Origin: Chania fonticola_B
GTDB taxonomy: Bacteria > Pseudomonadota > Gammaproteobacteria > Enterobacterales > Enterobacteriaceae
Assembly (NCBI RefSeq): GCF_048537545.1
Contig: NZ_CP183218.1
DNA length: 64,000 nucleotides
Strand: one strand, 5' to 3'
The translations under genes and the position numbers were made by a program. Positions 26,655 through 35,927 of this stretch are shown here, piece by piece. The stretch's first letter is position 1, and each line of letters begins with the position of its first letter. Below the pieces are notes generated by a model, which was not told the DNA's origin, searched no databases, and saw only the letters and a list, made by a program, of their open reading frames with translations.

Positions 26655-27572
26655 TTACTGGTAAACAAACGTCACCCCAATGATTGACTGAACGTTTCCT
26701 GCGGCCAATGGCCCACTGGTACGTGCATAGCTCGCCGTTAACCCAAGCTCCACTGACGATTTTCCAACGTTACCCAGTGATACATTACTGTTCGCCGGGA
26801 TAACCTTGCCGTTGCCCGTTATCTGTATGCCAACCCCTTGTGCGGCAGAGGCTGAAGCCGTATTGCGGAAAACGGTGTTGCCGGCATCCTCAGTCGTTCC
26901 TGAAAGGTAGTAGCTCAACTGTTGATTTTTCAAACAATTCACAGAAATGGGCACAGGAGTACTAGCAGGATAATCAGGTAATGAGACCGTAACATTACGT
27001 GCTGAAACATCGCAGGTTCCTGTAGGAATGACGATGTCGCCCCCAATATGCACTAGCTTCCATGTGTAATTTTCGTAAGTGATAGGGCCGCCACCATTAG
27101 GGCCGTGATCATCCAACTGCACATATAACTCACCAAGAAAACTCCCGCCGCCTACCACAACCCCACTGGCAGAGGAGTCAGGCTCAATAAAGAACTTGGC
27201 GGGGAATGGAAAATAAGTGCTGCCATCAAAAGAAACTTTTTCAGTATCACTATATAACGGAAACACTTGTCTATTAGTACTGAATATCATATAACCGGGA
27301 TAATTACCTAGCTCCCCCCAGAAATGTGATTTAGCTTTAAAAGAGATAAAAACATAGCCTCTCCCGGGTGTGTAGCGATTTTTACAACGGACAAAATCCC
27401 CAAGGTTTAATACCATGTTCCCTTCAGTAGAAACAGACGGCTCAAGTTTAACGTGGACAAGAGAAAGACTCTGGTCTTTATCAGTTATATCCTTCCCATT
27501 ATTCTGACACATAGTGGCCAAACTATTAAATGAGCACCCCATCAACAATATTATTAATATAAATTTTCTCAT
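26655..27572 (-). CDS. fimH: Type 1 fimbrial tip adhesin, FimH-like
   Basis: A 305-residue two-domain adhesin. It has a signal peptide (residues 1-20), a divergent N-terminal receptor-binding domain (about 21-180), and a C-terminal pilin domain starting at CDVSARNVTVSLPDYP that is close to E. coli FimH up to the end (NVQSIIGVTFVYQ). The adhesin domain differs much more from E. coli FimH than the pilin domain does, so mannose binding cannot be assumed. It is the last gene of the fimACDFGH operon. Confidence 0.88.
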   Translation of the reverse strand: MRKFILIILLMGCSFNSLATMCQNNGKDITDKDQSLSLVHVKLEPSVSTEGNMVLNLGDFVRCKNRYTPGRGYVFISFKAKSHFWGELGNYPGYMIFSTNRQVFPLYSDTEKVSFDGSTYFPFPAKFFIEPDSSASGVVVGGGSFLGELYVQLDDHGPNGGGPITYENYTWKLVHIGGDIVIPTGTCDVSARNVTVSLPDYPASTPVPISVNCLKNQQLSYYLSGTTEDAGNTVFRNTASASAAQGVGIQITGNGKVIPANSNVSLGNVGKSSVELGLTASYARTSGPLAAGNVQSIIGVTFVYQ

Positions 27573-27588
27573 AAAAAATGCTCATCAA

Positions 27589-28098
27589 TCAGGCATAGGT
27601 ATAGGTAATGCTAATTACCGCTTGAATAGTTCCCTGGGTAGCCGCACCGTTTACAGACAGTGCTCTGACTTTGAGTGGGAAACTTGCCGACTTGGTAGCA
27701 TCGACGACCGATACTGCCTTTTTAATGCCATTATTCAGCTTGGTTCCTTTATCGTCCTGCAGCTCGATCTGAATATTACCCGCGGTCCCCATATTTTTAT
27801 AATAACCGGTCGCATCAGCCGTCCCGCTAAATGTCGCTGTCACCTGTGACGTTCCGATGGGGCAACCCGTCAGGCTTAGGGTAACGGGTTTCCACTCCGA
27901 TGCGGCACCCGCGGAGATCATATCCGAACTGTATATGTCACCTAGTGCAACAGAAGCTTTGGAGGTTGAAACGGTACAAGGGCCGGCTACCACTTTACCG
28001 CTAACCGTGATAGTCACGTCAGCAGCCTGTAATGGACTGGCGAGGCTCAGTAGCCCGGACAATAGCAGAGGGTACACATTCCTATTTTTCATATTCAT
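27589..28098 (-). CDS. fimG: Type 1 fimbrial adaptor subunit FimG
   Basis: A 169-residue minor pilin with a signal peptide ending SPLQA, the pilin N-terminal strand (ADVTITVSGKVV), the intramolecular Cys pair and the C-terminal TQGTIQAVISITYTYA found in E. coli FimG. It links the adhesin to FimF in the tip fibrillum. AGGAAA lies 6 bases before ATG 28098. It lies between fimF and fimH, 12 bases after fimF. Confidence 0.92.
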   Translation of the reverse strand: MNMKNRNVYPLLLSGLLSLASPLQAADVTITVSGKVVAGPCTVSTSKASVALGDIYSSDMISAGAASEWKPVTLSLTGCPIGTSQVTATFSGTADATGYYKNMGTAGNIQIELQDDKGTKLNNGIKKAVSVVDATKSASFPLKVRALSVNGAATQGTIQAVISITYTYA

Positions 28099-28110
28099 AT
28101 CAGTTTCCTG

Positions 28111-28632
28111 TCACTGAAATTCAAGCGTAAAGGTTGCCGTTGCATTGACATGCCCGACGGTGACCGGCATCCGGGTAGCCATCAAACGGGCATAAAAATT
28201 AAGTACGTTGGTTTGTCCTGGTGTCAGCGTCGTCCATGATATTGATGACGATGTGGCATTGAGCGACAACATCGTCTGCTGGCTATTCAGAATTTGTACG
28301 CCTATTCCCGCAGCAGCCGCCGCACCACTGTCGAGCTTTAACAGACTTGTGTTGTCATTATCCGCAGTACCGGTAAAACTGACTTTTACCGCCGTTACCG
28401 AGCTTCCGCACGGGGAAAGCACGATACGGAATGGTACTGGTGATGTCGTCGCGCCTACTGTGTGAAATTGTTTAGCGACGTTATGCCTCAGATCGACAGT
28501 AAAATCTTTCGATTCACCTGCCACTGCGCAGGTGTTATTCAGGATGTTTCCGTAAAGAGAAATGGAGTTATCGGTGGCAACGGCCGAGCATATGTAACAA
28601 GCCAATAGCGCACTAAACAGGTTAAGTTTCAT
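28111..28632 (-). CDS. fimF: Type 1 fimbrial adaptor subunit FimF
   Basis: A 173-residue minor pilin with a signal peptide and the FimF features CAVAGESKDFTVDL and FYARLMATRMPVTVGH, ending TATFTLEFQ. I start at ATG 28632, which overlaps the fimD stop (TGATG), rather than at a GTG three codons earlier. Translational coupling with fimD means that fimD frame status could affect its synthesis. Confidence 0.92.
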   Translation of the reverse strand: MKLNLFSALLACYICSAVATDNSISLYGNILNNTCAVAGESKDFTVDLRHNVAKQFHTVGATTSPVPFRIVLSPCGSSVTAVKVSFTGTADNDNTSLLKLDSGAAAAAGIGVQILNSQQTMLSLNATSSSISWTTLTPGQTNVLNFYARLMATRMPVTVGHVNATATFTLEFQ

Positions 28633-31242
28633 CAACGACACACCACCGTCAGTTGATTCAGCACTTTGTTCAGGCTATCTTTCGGCTGGCGATAATCAGC
28701 CACACAACTGTTGTCCTGTCCATGGCCCCACTTTGCCTGAACCTTGCCCACTAGCGGCATACCGCTCATATAAACCTGACCGTTCTCGTCGACGATATTG
28801 CCGCCCTGGTTGGTTTCGGATGTTACAAGGGCACCGAATGGCACTGGCTTGCCGTTGTATATCAACGTCATCAGAATTTTTATCCCGACTCTGACGTTGA
28901 AATCAGCGCGCACTACCGCGCCGTGGGTAGGTACAACACTGACCACCGGATCATCAAGCTCGACGTTATTGGCCAGAGTATTGGTATTCAGCGCTATCCG
29001 GTTTTCGCGATAGTCGGTGGCATAAGGCAGTACGGCGTAACCGCGCCAGTCCGTGCGAACACCGGTCTGGTTTTCAACTTTGATGCCGCCCGCGCCAGGC
29101 GCTTTCACCAGCACCACCGTATCGTTCAGCGGCTGGCTCAAGGTGACGCCATTGTCATGAAGCAGTGCACCACCGCTGACGCCGTAGTACAGCTGCTTAA
29201 AACCGTCGCTGCGGCTGTAGCCAATATTGGTGTTAGCGTAACCGCCACGGTAGTTCAGCGCCGCATAGCCCGTACCGTTACTACGGCTATCGCCTCCGCT
29301 GGCGTAACCGGTCTGCACGCTGTAACCCAGGTTGTTATCCTCCAGCAGCGTACCGTAGAGGCCGGCAAAGTTGTTCATCCGACCGTTCAGATCATGAGAC
29401 ATGCTGTAACTTGCACTGGCACTGTTCCATACTGACTGGCTGTTGGTGCGCTGCCAGTAGCTGAAGGGGATGTTGACGTTGAAAGCCAACATCTGGTTGC
29501 GGCCTGTCTGCCAGGCGCTTCTGGTCAGACTGTAACTCAGCGTCCAGTTGATGTTGTCCACTGCGGCATTCAGTCCCATTTGCAGCTGTTCGTCAGCCTT
29601 GCCGGTCCCCCAGTAGGTCTGGCGACTGCCGCTCAGATAGAAGGTGGCTGCCCCCCCCCAACTGCTGGGTCAAACTGGCCAGTAATGTACCGCGTTTGTT
29701 CCAGGCGAGATTGTAGTAATCAGTGAATTTGGGTTGCACCTGTATAACCCCATCCTGGGTATCTATACTGTAGCCCTCCATTCGCCGGTAAGTGGTGTCT
29801 GCAAAGCTGTAGTAACCCCGTGTCGAGTGCCGATAGCCCACTAACTGGATATTTGTACCGGTCTCATTAAACGACTTGTTGTAGAGGAAACGTAGCGACT
29901 GCCCCTGATACTCGCTGTCGTCGGGTAGCATGGCGTTTGCCTGCGTGATATCCAGCGAGAAGGCACCGAAATCGCCGATATTCTTGCCGAACCCAAAGTT
30001 AAACGCACGATAGCGATTCGCCAGTAAGGTGCCACCGTACAGCGTCCAGCCTGCCGGCATACCATGCATCAGCGTACTCTGGATGAATTTGGGTTTCTCC
30101 TGCTGGCTGCTGCCGCTACGATATTCACCCGCCGCTACGCTGTAGCGGATTTGGCCGCTGCGCAGCAACATCGGCACAGAGGAATAAGGCACGCTGAATA
30201 CCTGGCTGGTACCGTCAGATTCTTTTATGGTGACCTGCAGATCGCCACCGTTGCCTGCCGCATAAAGATCGTTGATGGTGAACGGCCCAGGTGGCACCGT
30301 AATGTTATAAGTCTCATAACCATTTTGCGTGATCGACACCTGTGCCGTACTACGGGCAATACCATGAATAACCGGCGCAAAGCCCCTCTGGCTTTCTGGC
30401 AGCATATTGTCATCGGAGACCAACTGCGCACCACGGAAGTTAATGCCGCCAAGAATGTCGCTGCTGGTATAGCTGTCACCCACCGTCAGACGTGAGCGTA
30501 GTAAGGTAATACCGCGCTCTATCCAGGTATTGATGTGTTGCCACTGATTTTTACTGTCGGATGAACCACCTCTGCTGTAGCTCCAAATGGTATTGTCGCG
30601 CAACCGCCAGGAGCCCATGTTCAATCCACTTTGCAGGTTCAGATAAGCATTATTTCTGCCATCACCAATATTATTACCGGTAAAGTTGTAGTTCAGCAGG
30701 CCCGCAGTAATCCCTTCATCCCAGAGCTCAGGCGGAATATAACCACGCACACGGTTACCCATAAAGGCCTGTGGTACGGTCAGATAAAGACGTTGCTGGC
30801 CGACGTCGAAACGGCTTGTGGCCCCCTCGATCATATCGGTCAAGGGGACACAGGCGTCTGGCGCGAACGTATCCATACCACTGACTACGGAGGTATTGAC
30901 GCCCATGCCAACGAGCTGGCTGCCGGTCAGGCACGGAACCAGACCGAGACCGTTTTCACCCGCACTAAAGGCAACATCACGAGTGGTCATAAAGTCGTCG
31001 TTAAGATAGATATCTACTCGATAAGTATCAGGCGGCACTTCCTGACCATTTTCAAACCCGGAAAGATCTGCCACAGCAGCAGGATCGTCCGCCAGAAAAC
31101 GGGGATTAAAGTAAAGCTCGGCTGGTGTTGTATATGTCGGTATCGTCGCCAATAAGGCGATAAAAAAACGCCCCGAATACTGGCTGAAGTGCATATTGAA
31201 CCGTGAGCCTAAATGGCCTGTTCCATGTTTTAGCTGCGACAT
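28632..31242 (-). pseudogene. fimD: Fimbrial outer-membrane usher FimD, frameshifted at a G9 tract
   Basis: The usher is split into two frames: 29593-31242 (549 residues, signal region, N-domain, plug and first part of the barrel) and 28632-29579 (315 residues, end of barrel and C-domains). The shift falls at nine G in the coding strand (29651-29659). With eight G the frame would read on as QQLGGAATFYLSGSRQTYWG, the expected FimD continuation, so the gene is one base out of frame. Everything else is intact and colinear with E. coli FimD, ending with the conserved CR. GGAGGG precedes ATG 31242. As read it makes no functional usher; phase variation, mutation or a sequencing error are possible. 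Confidence 0.85.
29651..29659 (-). repeat. Homopolymer G9 (C9 on + strand) inside fimD
   Basis: Nine consecutive C on the + strand mark the exact frameshift position in fimD. Runs of this length are prone to slipped-strand mispairing and also to read errors. Confidence 0.9.
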
Positions 31243-31323
31243 AGTCCCTCCGGTCTGAAATTGGCCGGCTGTCAGTTCTTTCTTTATACCCAGGGAACAA
31301 ACCGCTGGGATCTTCCCTGTTGG

Positions 31324-32028
31324 TTATTGCTGTGCGCCCGTCATTTTTGGAGTCAATGCGCCATAGTCATTAATCGTCTGGTAGGTGATTTCGCCGCCAG
31401 CGTTGGCAGGAAGCGTCACCGAAGCTTTACCCATCGGTGGTACCAGCGCATTTTCCAGCACCTGGTTCCCAGCCTTCAGCTCCGTGACCGTCAGGTAATA
31501 GGGAGTAGGGTTGTGAAGCGTCAGCGTTGAGCCACTACGGCTGAATGTCAGTTTTTCCGCTGCCAACTCCGGCGGCAGGCTCAGTTTCCCTGGGCGATAA
31601 TAGAGCTTGATACGGCTGATGATTGCCAATTGCAGCGTGTTTTCACTCAGCTTCGATTTATCCATCGATGGGATCGCTTTAACGTTTACCCAAAACAGGC
31701 TTTCCCGATCCTGCGGTAGCTGATTATTAGTGGCATCGATAATGCGCAGGGTGTTCTCTTTTTTACCCTGCATGGCAAACAGCGGTGGGGTGATGACAAA
31801 GCGACCGTCTTTGCCACCTTCAGCATTTTCCACCCATGATTGAATAAGGTAGGTGCTGTCCTGCTCATTATTGGTGACCGCCAGCGCAACCTGTTTCTGG
31901 CCTGCCGGATAGATAACCCGGGTGGTCCCCAGCGCTACACCCGCTTCGCTACGCACGGAAAAGCCGGTGGCGGCAATTATCAAACATCCCACGAATAAGC
32001 AGCGCGTTATCTCCAGTATTTTTCTCAC
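31324..32028 (-). CDS. fimC: Periplasmic fimbrial chaperone FimC
   Basis: A 234-residue PapD/FimC-type chaperone that folds and delivers pilins to the usher. It has a signal peptide, the G1-strand donor segment (residues about 115-140, ENTLQLAIISRIKLYYRP) and the family motif FWVNVKAIP. It starts at GTG 32028 with AAGGGA upstream. The gene lies 81 bases before fimD. Confidence 0.94.
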   Translation of the reverse strand: MRKILEITRCLFVGCLIIAATGFSVRSEAGVALGTTRVIYPAGQKQVALAVTNNEQDSTYLIQSWVENAEGGKDGRFVITPPLFAMQGKKENTLRIIDATNNQLPQDRESLFWVNVKAIPSMDKSKLSENTLQLAIISRIKLYYRPGKLSLPPELAAEKLTFSRSGSTLTLHNPTPYYLTVTELKAGNQVLENALVPPMGKASVTLPANAGGEITYQTINDYGALTPKMTGAQQ

Positions 32029-32200
32029 ATATTTCCCTTTTTATTCGTCGTTATTTTCTGTTTCTTATTGGTAGTTCAGGGAGAACCAATACTGGCGGCT
32101 CCCTTGGGTAAGGTGATGCTCAAGCAATTACCTAAAACAGATAGCAGAATACCGATTTCACCTTCTGCATCGTTATCATCCCAGTTTTATTGTGTATAAC

Positions 32201-32215
32201 GGGCCATCCTGGCCC
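32201..32215 (-). other. Hairpin between fimA and fimC
   Basis: A GGGCCA/TGGCCC stem with a 3-base loop lies 28 bases after the fimA stop, with no T-run. It sits where an attenuating or stabilising structure would raise fimA over the downstream genes. No fimI gene is present in this 214-base gap. Confidence 0.4.
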
Positions 32216-32242
32216 TGAATGCCTCCTTGCCTGGCAAATGGA

Positions 32243-32806
32243 TTACTCGTATTGCACCTTAAAGGAGGCATCAGCACTGACAGTACCGGCCGTTGCCGCA
32301 CCAGTAGCGTAGAAACGAGCCTGGAGAGGAACAGCCGTACTGCCATCATTCAGAGCCATCGCAGTGCTGAAAGTTGAGCCGTCCAATACCAGCGGAGTAC
32401 CTGTTTTATCAAGGATCTGTACACCGATATTCTTTGCCCCACCGGAAGTTGAACTCTGCGTTGCAAGTACGGTAGTGTTAGTGCTGTCAACCGCTGTACC
32501 GGAGAAAGCAATAGAAGCTTTAGTCGAAACAGCAGTATCGCAATCGTTAAGCTGAATATTGAAGCCAACCGCCGGACTGGTGTCGCCTGCTTTAGCCAGT
32601 TTTGCGGAACGCACTTGGCCTAACTGAACGGTCTGATCGATAGAGCCCGCGTCTACAGCACAAGCTGCGTTAATTACTTCCCCTTTAAAATAAACTTTAC
32701 CTCCATTCACAATGCTCTTCGTCGCACCAGCTTCCGCAGCCAATACGGATGTAGAGTTCAAGACCAGGATTGACAGTGCAATGGCGCCCAGTTTATTAAT
32801 TTTCAT
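32243..32806 (-). CDS. fimA: Major fimbrial subunit FimA
   Basis: A 187-residue major pilin with a signal peptide (cut after VLAA), an alternating N-terminal donor strand, the two cysteines of the pilin fold (NAACAVD and LNDCDT) and the C-terminal motif ADASFKVQYE. AAGGAA lies 6 bases before ATG 32806, so I use this start rather than one six codons upstream. It is the first structural gene of the operon. No invertible promoter flanked by inverted repeats was seen upstream. Confidence 0.93.
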   Translation of the reverse strand: MKINKLGAIALSILVLNSTSVLAAEAGATKSIVNGGKVYFKGEVINAACAVDAGSIDQTVQLGQVRSAKLAKAGDTSPAVGFNIQLNDCDTAVSTKASIAFSGTAVDSTNTTVLATQSSTSGGAKNIGVQILDKTGTPLVLDGSTFSTAMALNDGSTAVPLQARFYATGAATAGTVSADASFKVQYE

Positions 32807-32952
32807 GTGTATTCCTTTAAACATATGAGTGAATAACCTTATTTAAACTAAGGTGGTGTGGTGCATATCCATATAACTATACGGAATTCTTGAAAATACC
32901 ATTTCAAAACATCATGTACTCAGTGAGTAACGATGTTACTTACCTGAATGAA

Positions 32953-33576
32953 TTAATGATGATTTAATGCCTTATCAGAAAGCCAGAGAAACTTAAACAA
33001 AAGCATACTTAAGTCATTAAGATTAGACAGCCCGGCTTTATATAATGCATTATTCCTTTTCCTATAAACGGTTTTTGAATTCATCAGCAGCACTTTAGAG
33101 ACTCTATTAATGTCCATACCGTCATTAATCATCGAGCGCATGATACTGACTTCGTCAGCAGTAAACCGTTGCCACAAAAACATTTTTTCTCTAACGTGTC
33201 TTTTATCCGCTCTATTGGTTTTAACGTCGTTAATAAAGTTTACAACTTCAGAAACTTCCGTTTTTGAGGATAAAAAAAATACACTGCCCTTTGGATTGGG
33301 CCTGACCTTCACAGGAACGTCGATAAAGCAAACTGTTAGAATATCATTCGCTAACAAAAATCCTAAAATTTTTGAGAAAAAATGAATGTTTTCCATATTT
33401 ACTTTTACAATAAATATACTATTTTCGGATTTTTTCTTAAGTGCACTGCGCATTTTTTTCTCTGATGGAAAACGTCTCGACTCAATGAATCTCCATTCCG
33501 AATGCAAAGATTTCAGGCCAGATATAAAAAAATGATCGTCACTCCATGTTATGAATCTTGTTTTCTTAGCATACAT
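32953..33576 (-). CDS. LuxR/FixJ-type DNA-binding regulator next to the fim operon
   Basis: A 207-residue protein with a C-terminal LuxR-type helix-turn-helix (about residues 140-195, FTADEVSIMRSMINDGMD then VSKVLLMNSKTVYRKR). The N-terminal part has no phosphoacceptor motif I can identify, so it is probably not a standard response regulator. It lies just upstream of fimA on the same strand, which makes it a likely fimbrial regulator. ATG 33576 is chosen; a GTG five codons earlier is possible. The region is AT-rich relative to the core genes. Confidence 0.75.
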   Translation of the reverse strand: MYAKKTRFITWSDDHFFISGLKSLHSEWRFIESRRFPSEKKMRSALKKKSENSIFIVKVNMENIHFFSKILGFLLANDILTVCFIDVPVKVRPNPKGSVFFLSSKTEVSEVVNFINDVKTNRADKRHVREKMFLWQRFTADEVSIMRSMINDGMDINRVSKVLLMNSKTVYRKRNNALYKAGLSNLNDLSMLLFKFLWLSDKALNHH

Positions 33577-33981
33577 AGTTTTCTTAACCACGCAGAAATC
33601 TGGCAGGTAATTATGACATCACACATTTTTACACGGGTAGAAAGTCCCGCGCCATATTAGTCATTAAATACCCAAGGTCCCTCTCAATGGCAACCACAGT
33701 ATCATCGTGACACCACTTAAAATAATCAAAAAAAATCAAAAATAATCATCTGAGATTCTTATAATTTTTAAGATTTTTCCTAAAGTGCATTTTGCTTAAA
33801 AAAATGCGATCATATGATAAATTAATGAACCTATAAAGTTATTAACTCCTTCTTAGATTTCGCCTAACATAATGATTTTAAAAACATAAACCAATTTGTC
33901 CACAGGTAATTTAAAATGGAGTTTTCTTGCTCAACATACAATCTTAAATGAAACTTAAGTGATGATTTGATAAGGCAAAAA
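33577..33981. other. AT-rich divergent region between fimbrial regulators
   Basis: A 405-base, strongly AT-rich gap between the LuxR-type gene (leftward) and the winged-helix gene (rightward), with many A/T tracts. It is a likely regulatory hub, probably silenced by H-NS-type proteins. No exact operator is identifiable. Confidence 0.45.
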
Positions 33982-34347
33982 ATGAACGACGTAGATAAAG
34001 AAGATGCAGAAATCAGCAATCGCTGCATTTACCTCATTGACCAAAAAGTATACTTCATACCCGATGAAAACGTACTCATTTCAAAAAATTATGATGAGAA
34101 GATTAAACTTTTAAGTACAGCAACAGAGTGCCTTTCTACTCTTATCTCACGTCAGGGGCAGATAATCCCCAGAGAAGAACTAATGGACAGTATCTGGAAA
34201 AAAAGAGGCGTTATCGCTTCTGACAATAACTTTTACCAGACGATACTCACCATCAGAAAGGCGTTTTCAACACTTGGCTTGGATGATGTAATTGCAACAA
34301 GATATAGAAGAGGTCTGGTTATAGAAAAAAAACCTCAATTATTTTAA
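33982..34347 (+). CDS. PsaE-like winged-helix regulator, N-terminal DNA-binding part
   Basis: A 121-residue frame containing an OmpR/ToxR-type winged helix (about residues 15-112; VLISKN, LSTLISRQGQIIPREELMDS, NFYQTILTIRKAF, ATRYRRGL). It ends right after an A8 run. The sequence directly after, read in the -1 frame, encodes a membrane segment and a periplasmic domain, so the intact protein would be a 272-residue membrane-bound regulator like Yersinia PsaE/MyfE or ToxR. ATG 33982 has AAGG 6 bases upstream. As it stands, normal translation yields only a soluble DNA-binding domain. Confidence 0.75.
   Translation: MNDVDKEDAEISNRCIYLIDQKVYFIPDENVLISKNYDEKIKLLSTATECLSTLISRQGQIIPREELMDSIWKKRGVIASDNNFYQTILTIRKAFSTLGLDDVIATRYRRGLVIEKKPQLF
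34325..34332 (+). repeat. Homopolymer A8 at the frame junction of the PsaE-like gene
   Basis: Eight A follow the winged-helix domain (GAAAAAAAAC). A -1 ribosomal shift or one extra A in the mRNA joins the two frames. A7-A9 runs are known slippage sites for RNA polymerase and ribosomes, and also for replication. Confidence 0.85.
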
Positions 34348-34799
34348 AGACACAGCTTTCATCAGGCAGTGTAGAGACAAGAACTCTGCCGTTGGAAGGT
34401 ACGATAGATGAGGTGGCCTGCCAGGATACTCAGCAAGATACCATTGAGTCCCCAACCAACAATCCCCCCCAGTCAAAGAGAAGAGGTTTCTATGCTATTT
34501 TATTATTAACCCTCACCCTTGGCTGCATAACAGGACTCATTTTAAATATAAATTCGGGTAGGTTCTTTGATACTTTTCACCATATGAACAGTGGCTACCC
34601 ATGTGATATTTACCTCTCCAACAATACTAACTCCGTAGAGAGCGTCACATCATTTTTAAAAAGTAAAAAATTCTCCTGCAATAAAGGAGAAAAAGTTTAT
34701 TATGCCTCAAGACAGCAAATTGGTTATCGGGCCATTATCACATGTGATAGTACATTTCAGGAGGGTGGCGAATGTTCAACAGAATTTTATCTAGATTAA
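34333..34799 (+). CDS. PsaE-like regulator, membrane and periplasmic part (-1 frame)
   Basis: An open frame continuing from the A8 run, with a polar linker, a basic stop-transfer (SKRRGF), one membrane helix (YAILLLTLTLGCITGLIL) and a periplasmic domain of about 80 residues with four cysteines (PCD, SCNK, TCD, ECS). The only local start is a TTG at 34392 with no ribosome site, so independent translation is unlikely. It looks like the second half of the gene that begins at 33982. Its last 28 bases overlap the next gene. Confidence 0.65.
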
Positions 34800-35284
34800 A
34801 CATAAGAAAACTCAAAGTCCCTTTAATTATCATGGCTATTTTTGCCATTAGTTCACTATCTGTATTAGAATTAAGAAGGTATTTATACACTCAGCACAAT
34901 AGAATATCCTGCTACGCAAATGTAAATATACATAAAGATGACAAAATACTTTCCCTCAGGTTAAGATATCTTATGCAGAAAGGTAATGGCATGATTTTCC
35001 TACAAGGTAAATTGTATGAAAACGGAGAGAGTGCTGGAATTATAAGCAGGAATATTTCTTTTGATTATATTCAAAGTGGATCTTTTTATAAGATCTACGT
35101 AGAAGATATAGTAAACCTCTCTCAGAGTACAATTTTTGGCGAAAAAGTGGATACCTTCCTGCCTGATATTTGGTATCAAAAAGGGATACGCAGTGGTTTT
35201 TTCATCCAACCTCAATATCCTAATGGCTATATTTTCGGCCGATATTTTTTGCCTTCTTTCTATTGCCGGAATATCGATGATTGA
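34772..35284 (+). CDS. PsaF-like membrane-anchored periplasmic protein
   Basis: A 170-residue protein with one N-terminal membrane helix (about residues 15-33) and a periplasmic domain with two cysteines (RISCYAN near 47 and SFYCRN near 166). A perfect ribosome site (AGGAGGG) lies 6 bases before the ATG, inside the end of the previous frame. The pair (winged helix-TM-periplasmic, then small TM-periplasmic partner) matches the layout of PsaE/PsaF, MyfE/MyfF and ToxR/ToxS, where the second protein stabilises the first. Function as fimbrial regulator is inferred from position. Confidence 0.65.
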   Translation: MFNRILSRLNIRKLKVPLIIMAIFAISSLSVLELRRYLYTQHNRISCYANVNIHKDDKILSLRLRYLMQKGNGMIFLQGKLYENGESAGIISRNISFDYIQSGSFYKIYVEDIVNLSQSTIFGEKVDTFLPDIWYQKGIRSGFFIQPQYPNGYIFGRYFLPSFYCRNIDD

Positions 35285-35453
35285 CCCCAAGAAAAGGGGT
35301 ATGTTAGCTGTGTCACGAGCAAATCGTCAGGCCTGATAAACAGCTTTAAGGGGTCGTCACTATAAATGCGCCAAAAGCGTCGGTATATCCCTGATGGAGG
35401 GAGACAGTGAAACTGGCGAGAGTCTGCAGCAAACCCAGGCCGCTCAAGCGGCC

Positions 35454-35795
35454 TCAGACTGGTGACAAAATCCAATATGACGGTGGTTTTATGTCTGCCA
35501 ATTGAAGCACAATAATCTGTATGCCCATGCCGGAAGTGGGCAGGTAAGAAGTGACACCGGCCTTGACCAAATCGTGGTTCATCCACTTCAGCGACTCCTT
35601 ATTGCCCTTGTAGCCGAACGAACCCCGCCCCCAGCCGTGCACATGAATATCGACAAAGCCGGGCATGATGATCCGATGACTATGGTCGATGCAGCTACCG
35701 GAAAAGTGGCTGGCGAAACCGCTTATTTTCCCTTGTTCCACCCATAGATAACCGGCCTTGATACCGTCGGGGAATACGATCCGGTTGGATTTGAT
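35454..35795 (-). pseudogene. Remnant of an N-acetylglucosamine-6-phosphate deacetylase-like amidohydrolase
   Basis: The frame reads IKSNRIVFPDGIKAG, then the amidohydrolase metal motif MPGFVDIHVHGWG and VKAGVTSYLPTSG, as in NagA-type proteins, then loses similarity and stops at 35454. Only about 90 of roughly 380 residues remain. The start codon is missing because an IS200/IS605-type element sits directly at the N-terminus. The 3' part has been deleted or has diverged beyond recognition before the PsaF-like gene. It may once have belonged to an amino-sugar cluster. Confidence 0.7.
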
Positions 35796-35927
35796 AACCC
35801 CGGAGCGCGGGTCATTCCTCAGGATGCTTCCGAGAAACCTCGACCTTCAGGCCGGGGAGGAAAGGAGGCTGTTTTCAGACTAACGTGGTTTGGCATAATC
35901 ACATTTTCCTCTCTAGTATGTGGATCC

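Noticed and set aside
32807..32952. Search for a fimS-type invertible promoter upstream of fimA
   Set aside because: No pair of matching inverted repeats about 300 bases apart and no fimB/fimE recombinase genes could be found in or near the operon.
35260..35586. 108-codon minus-strand frame below the amidohydrolase remnant
   Set aside because: It overlaps the remnant in another frame and shows no recognisable features; probably a chance frame in decayed DNA.
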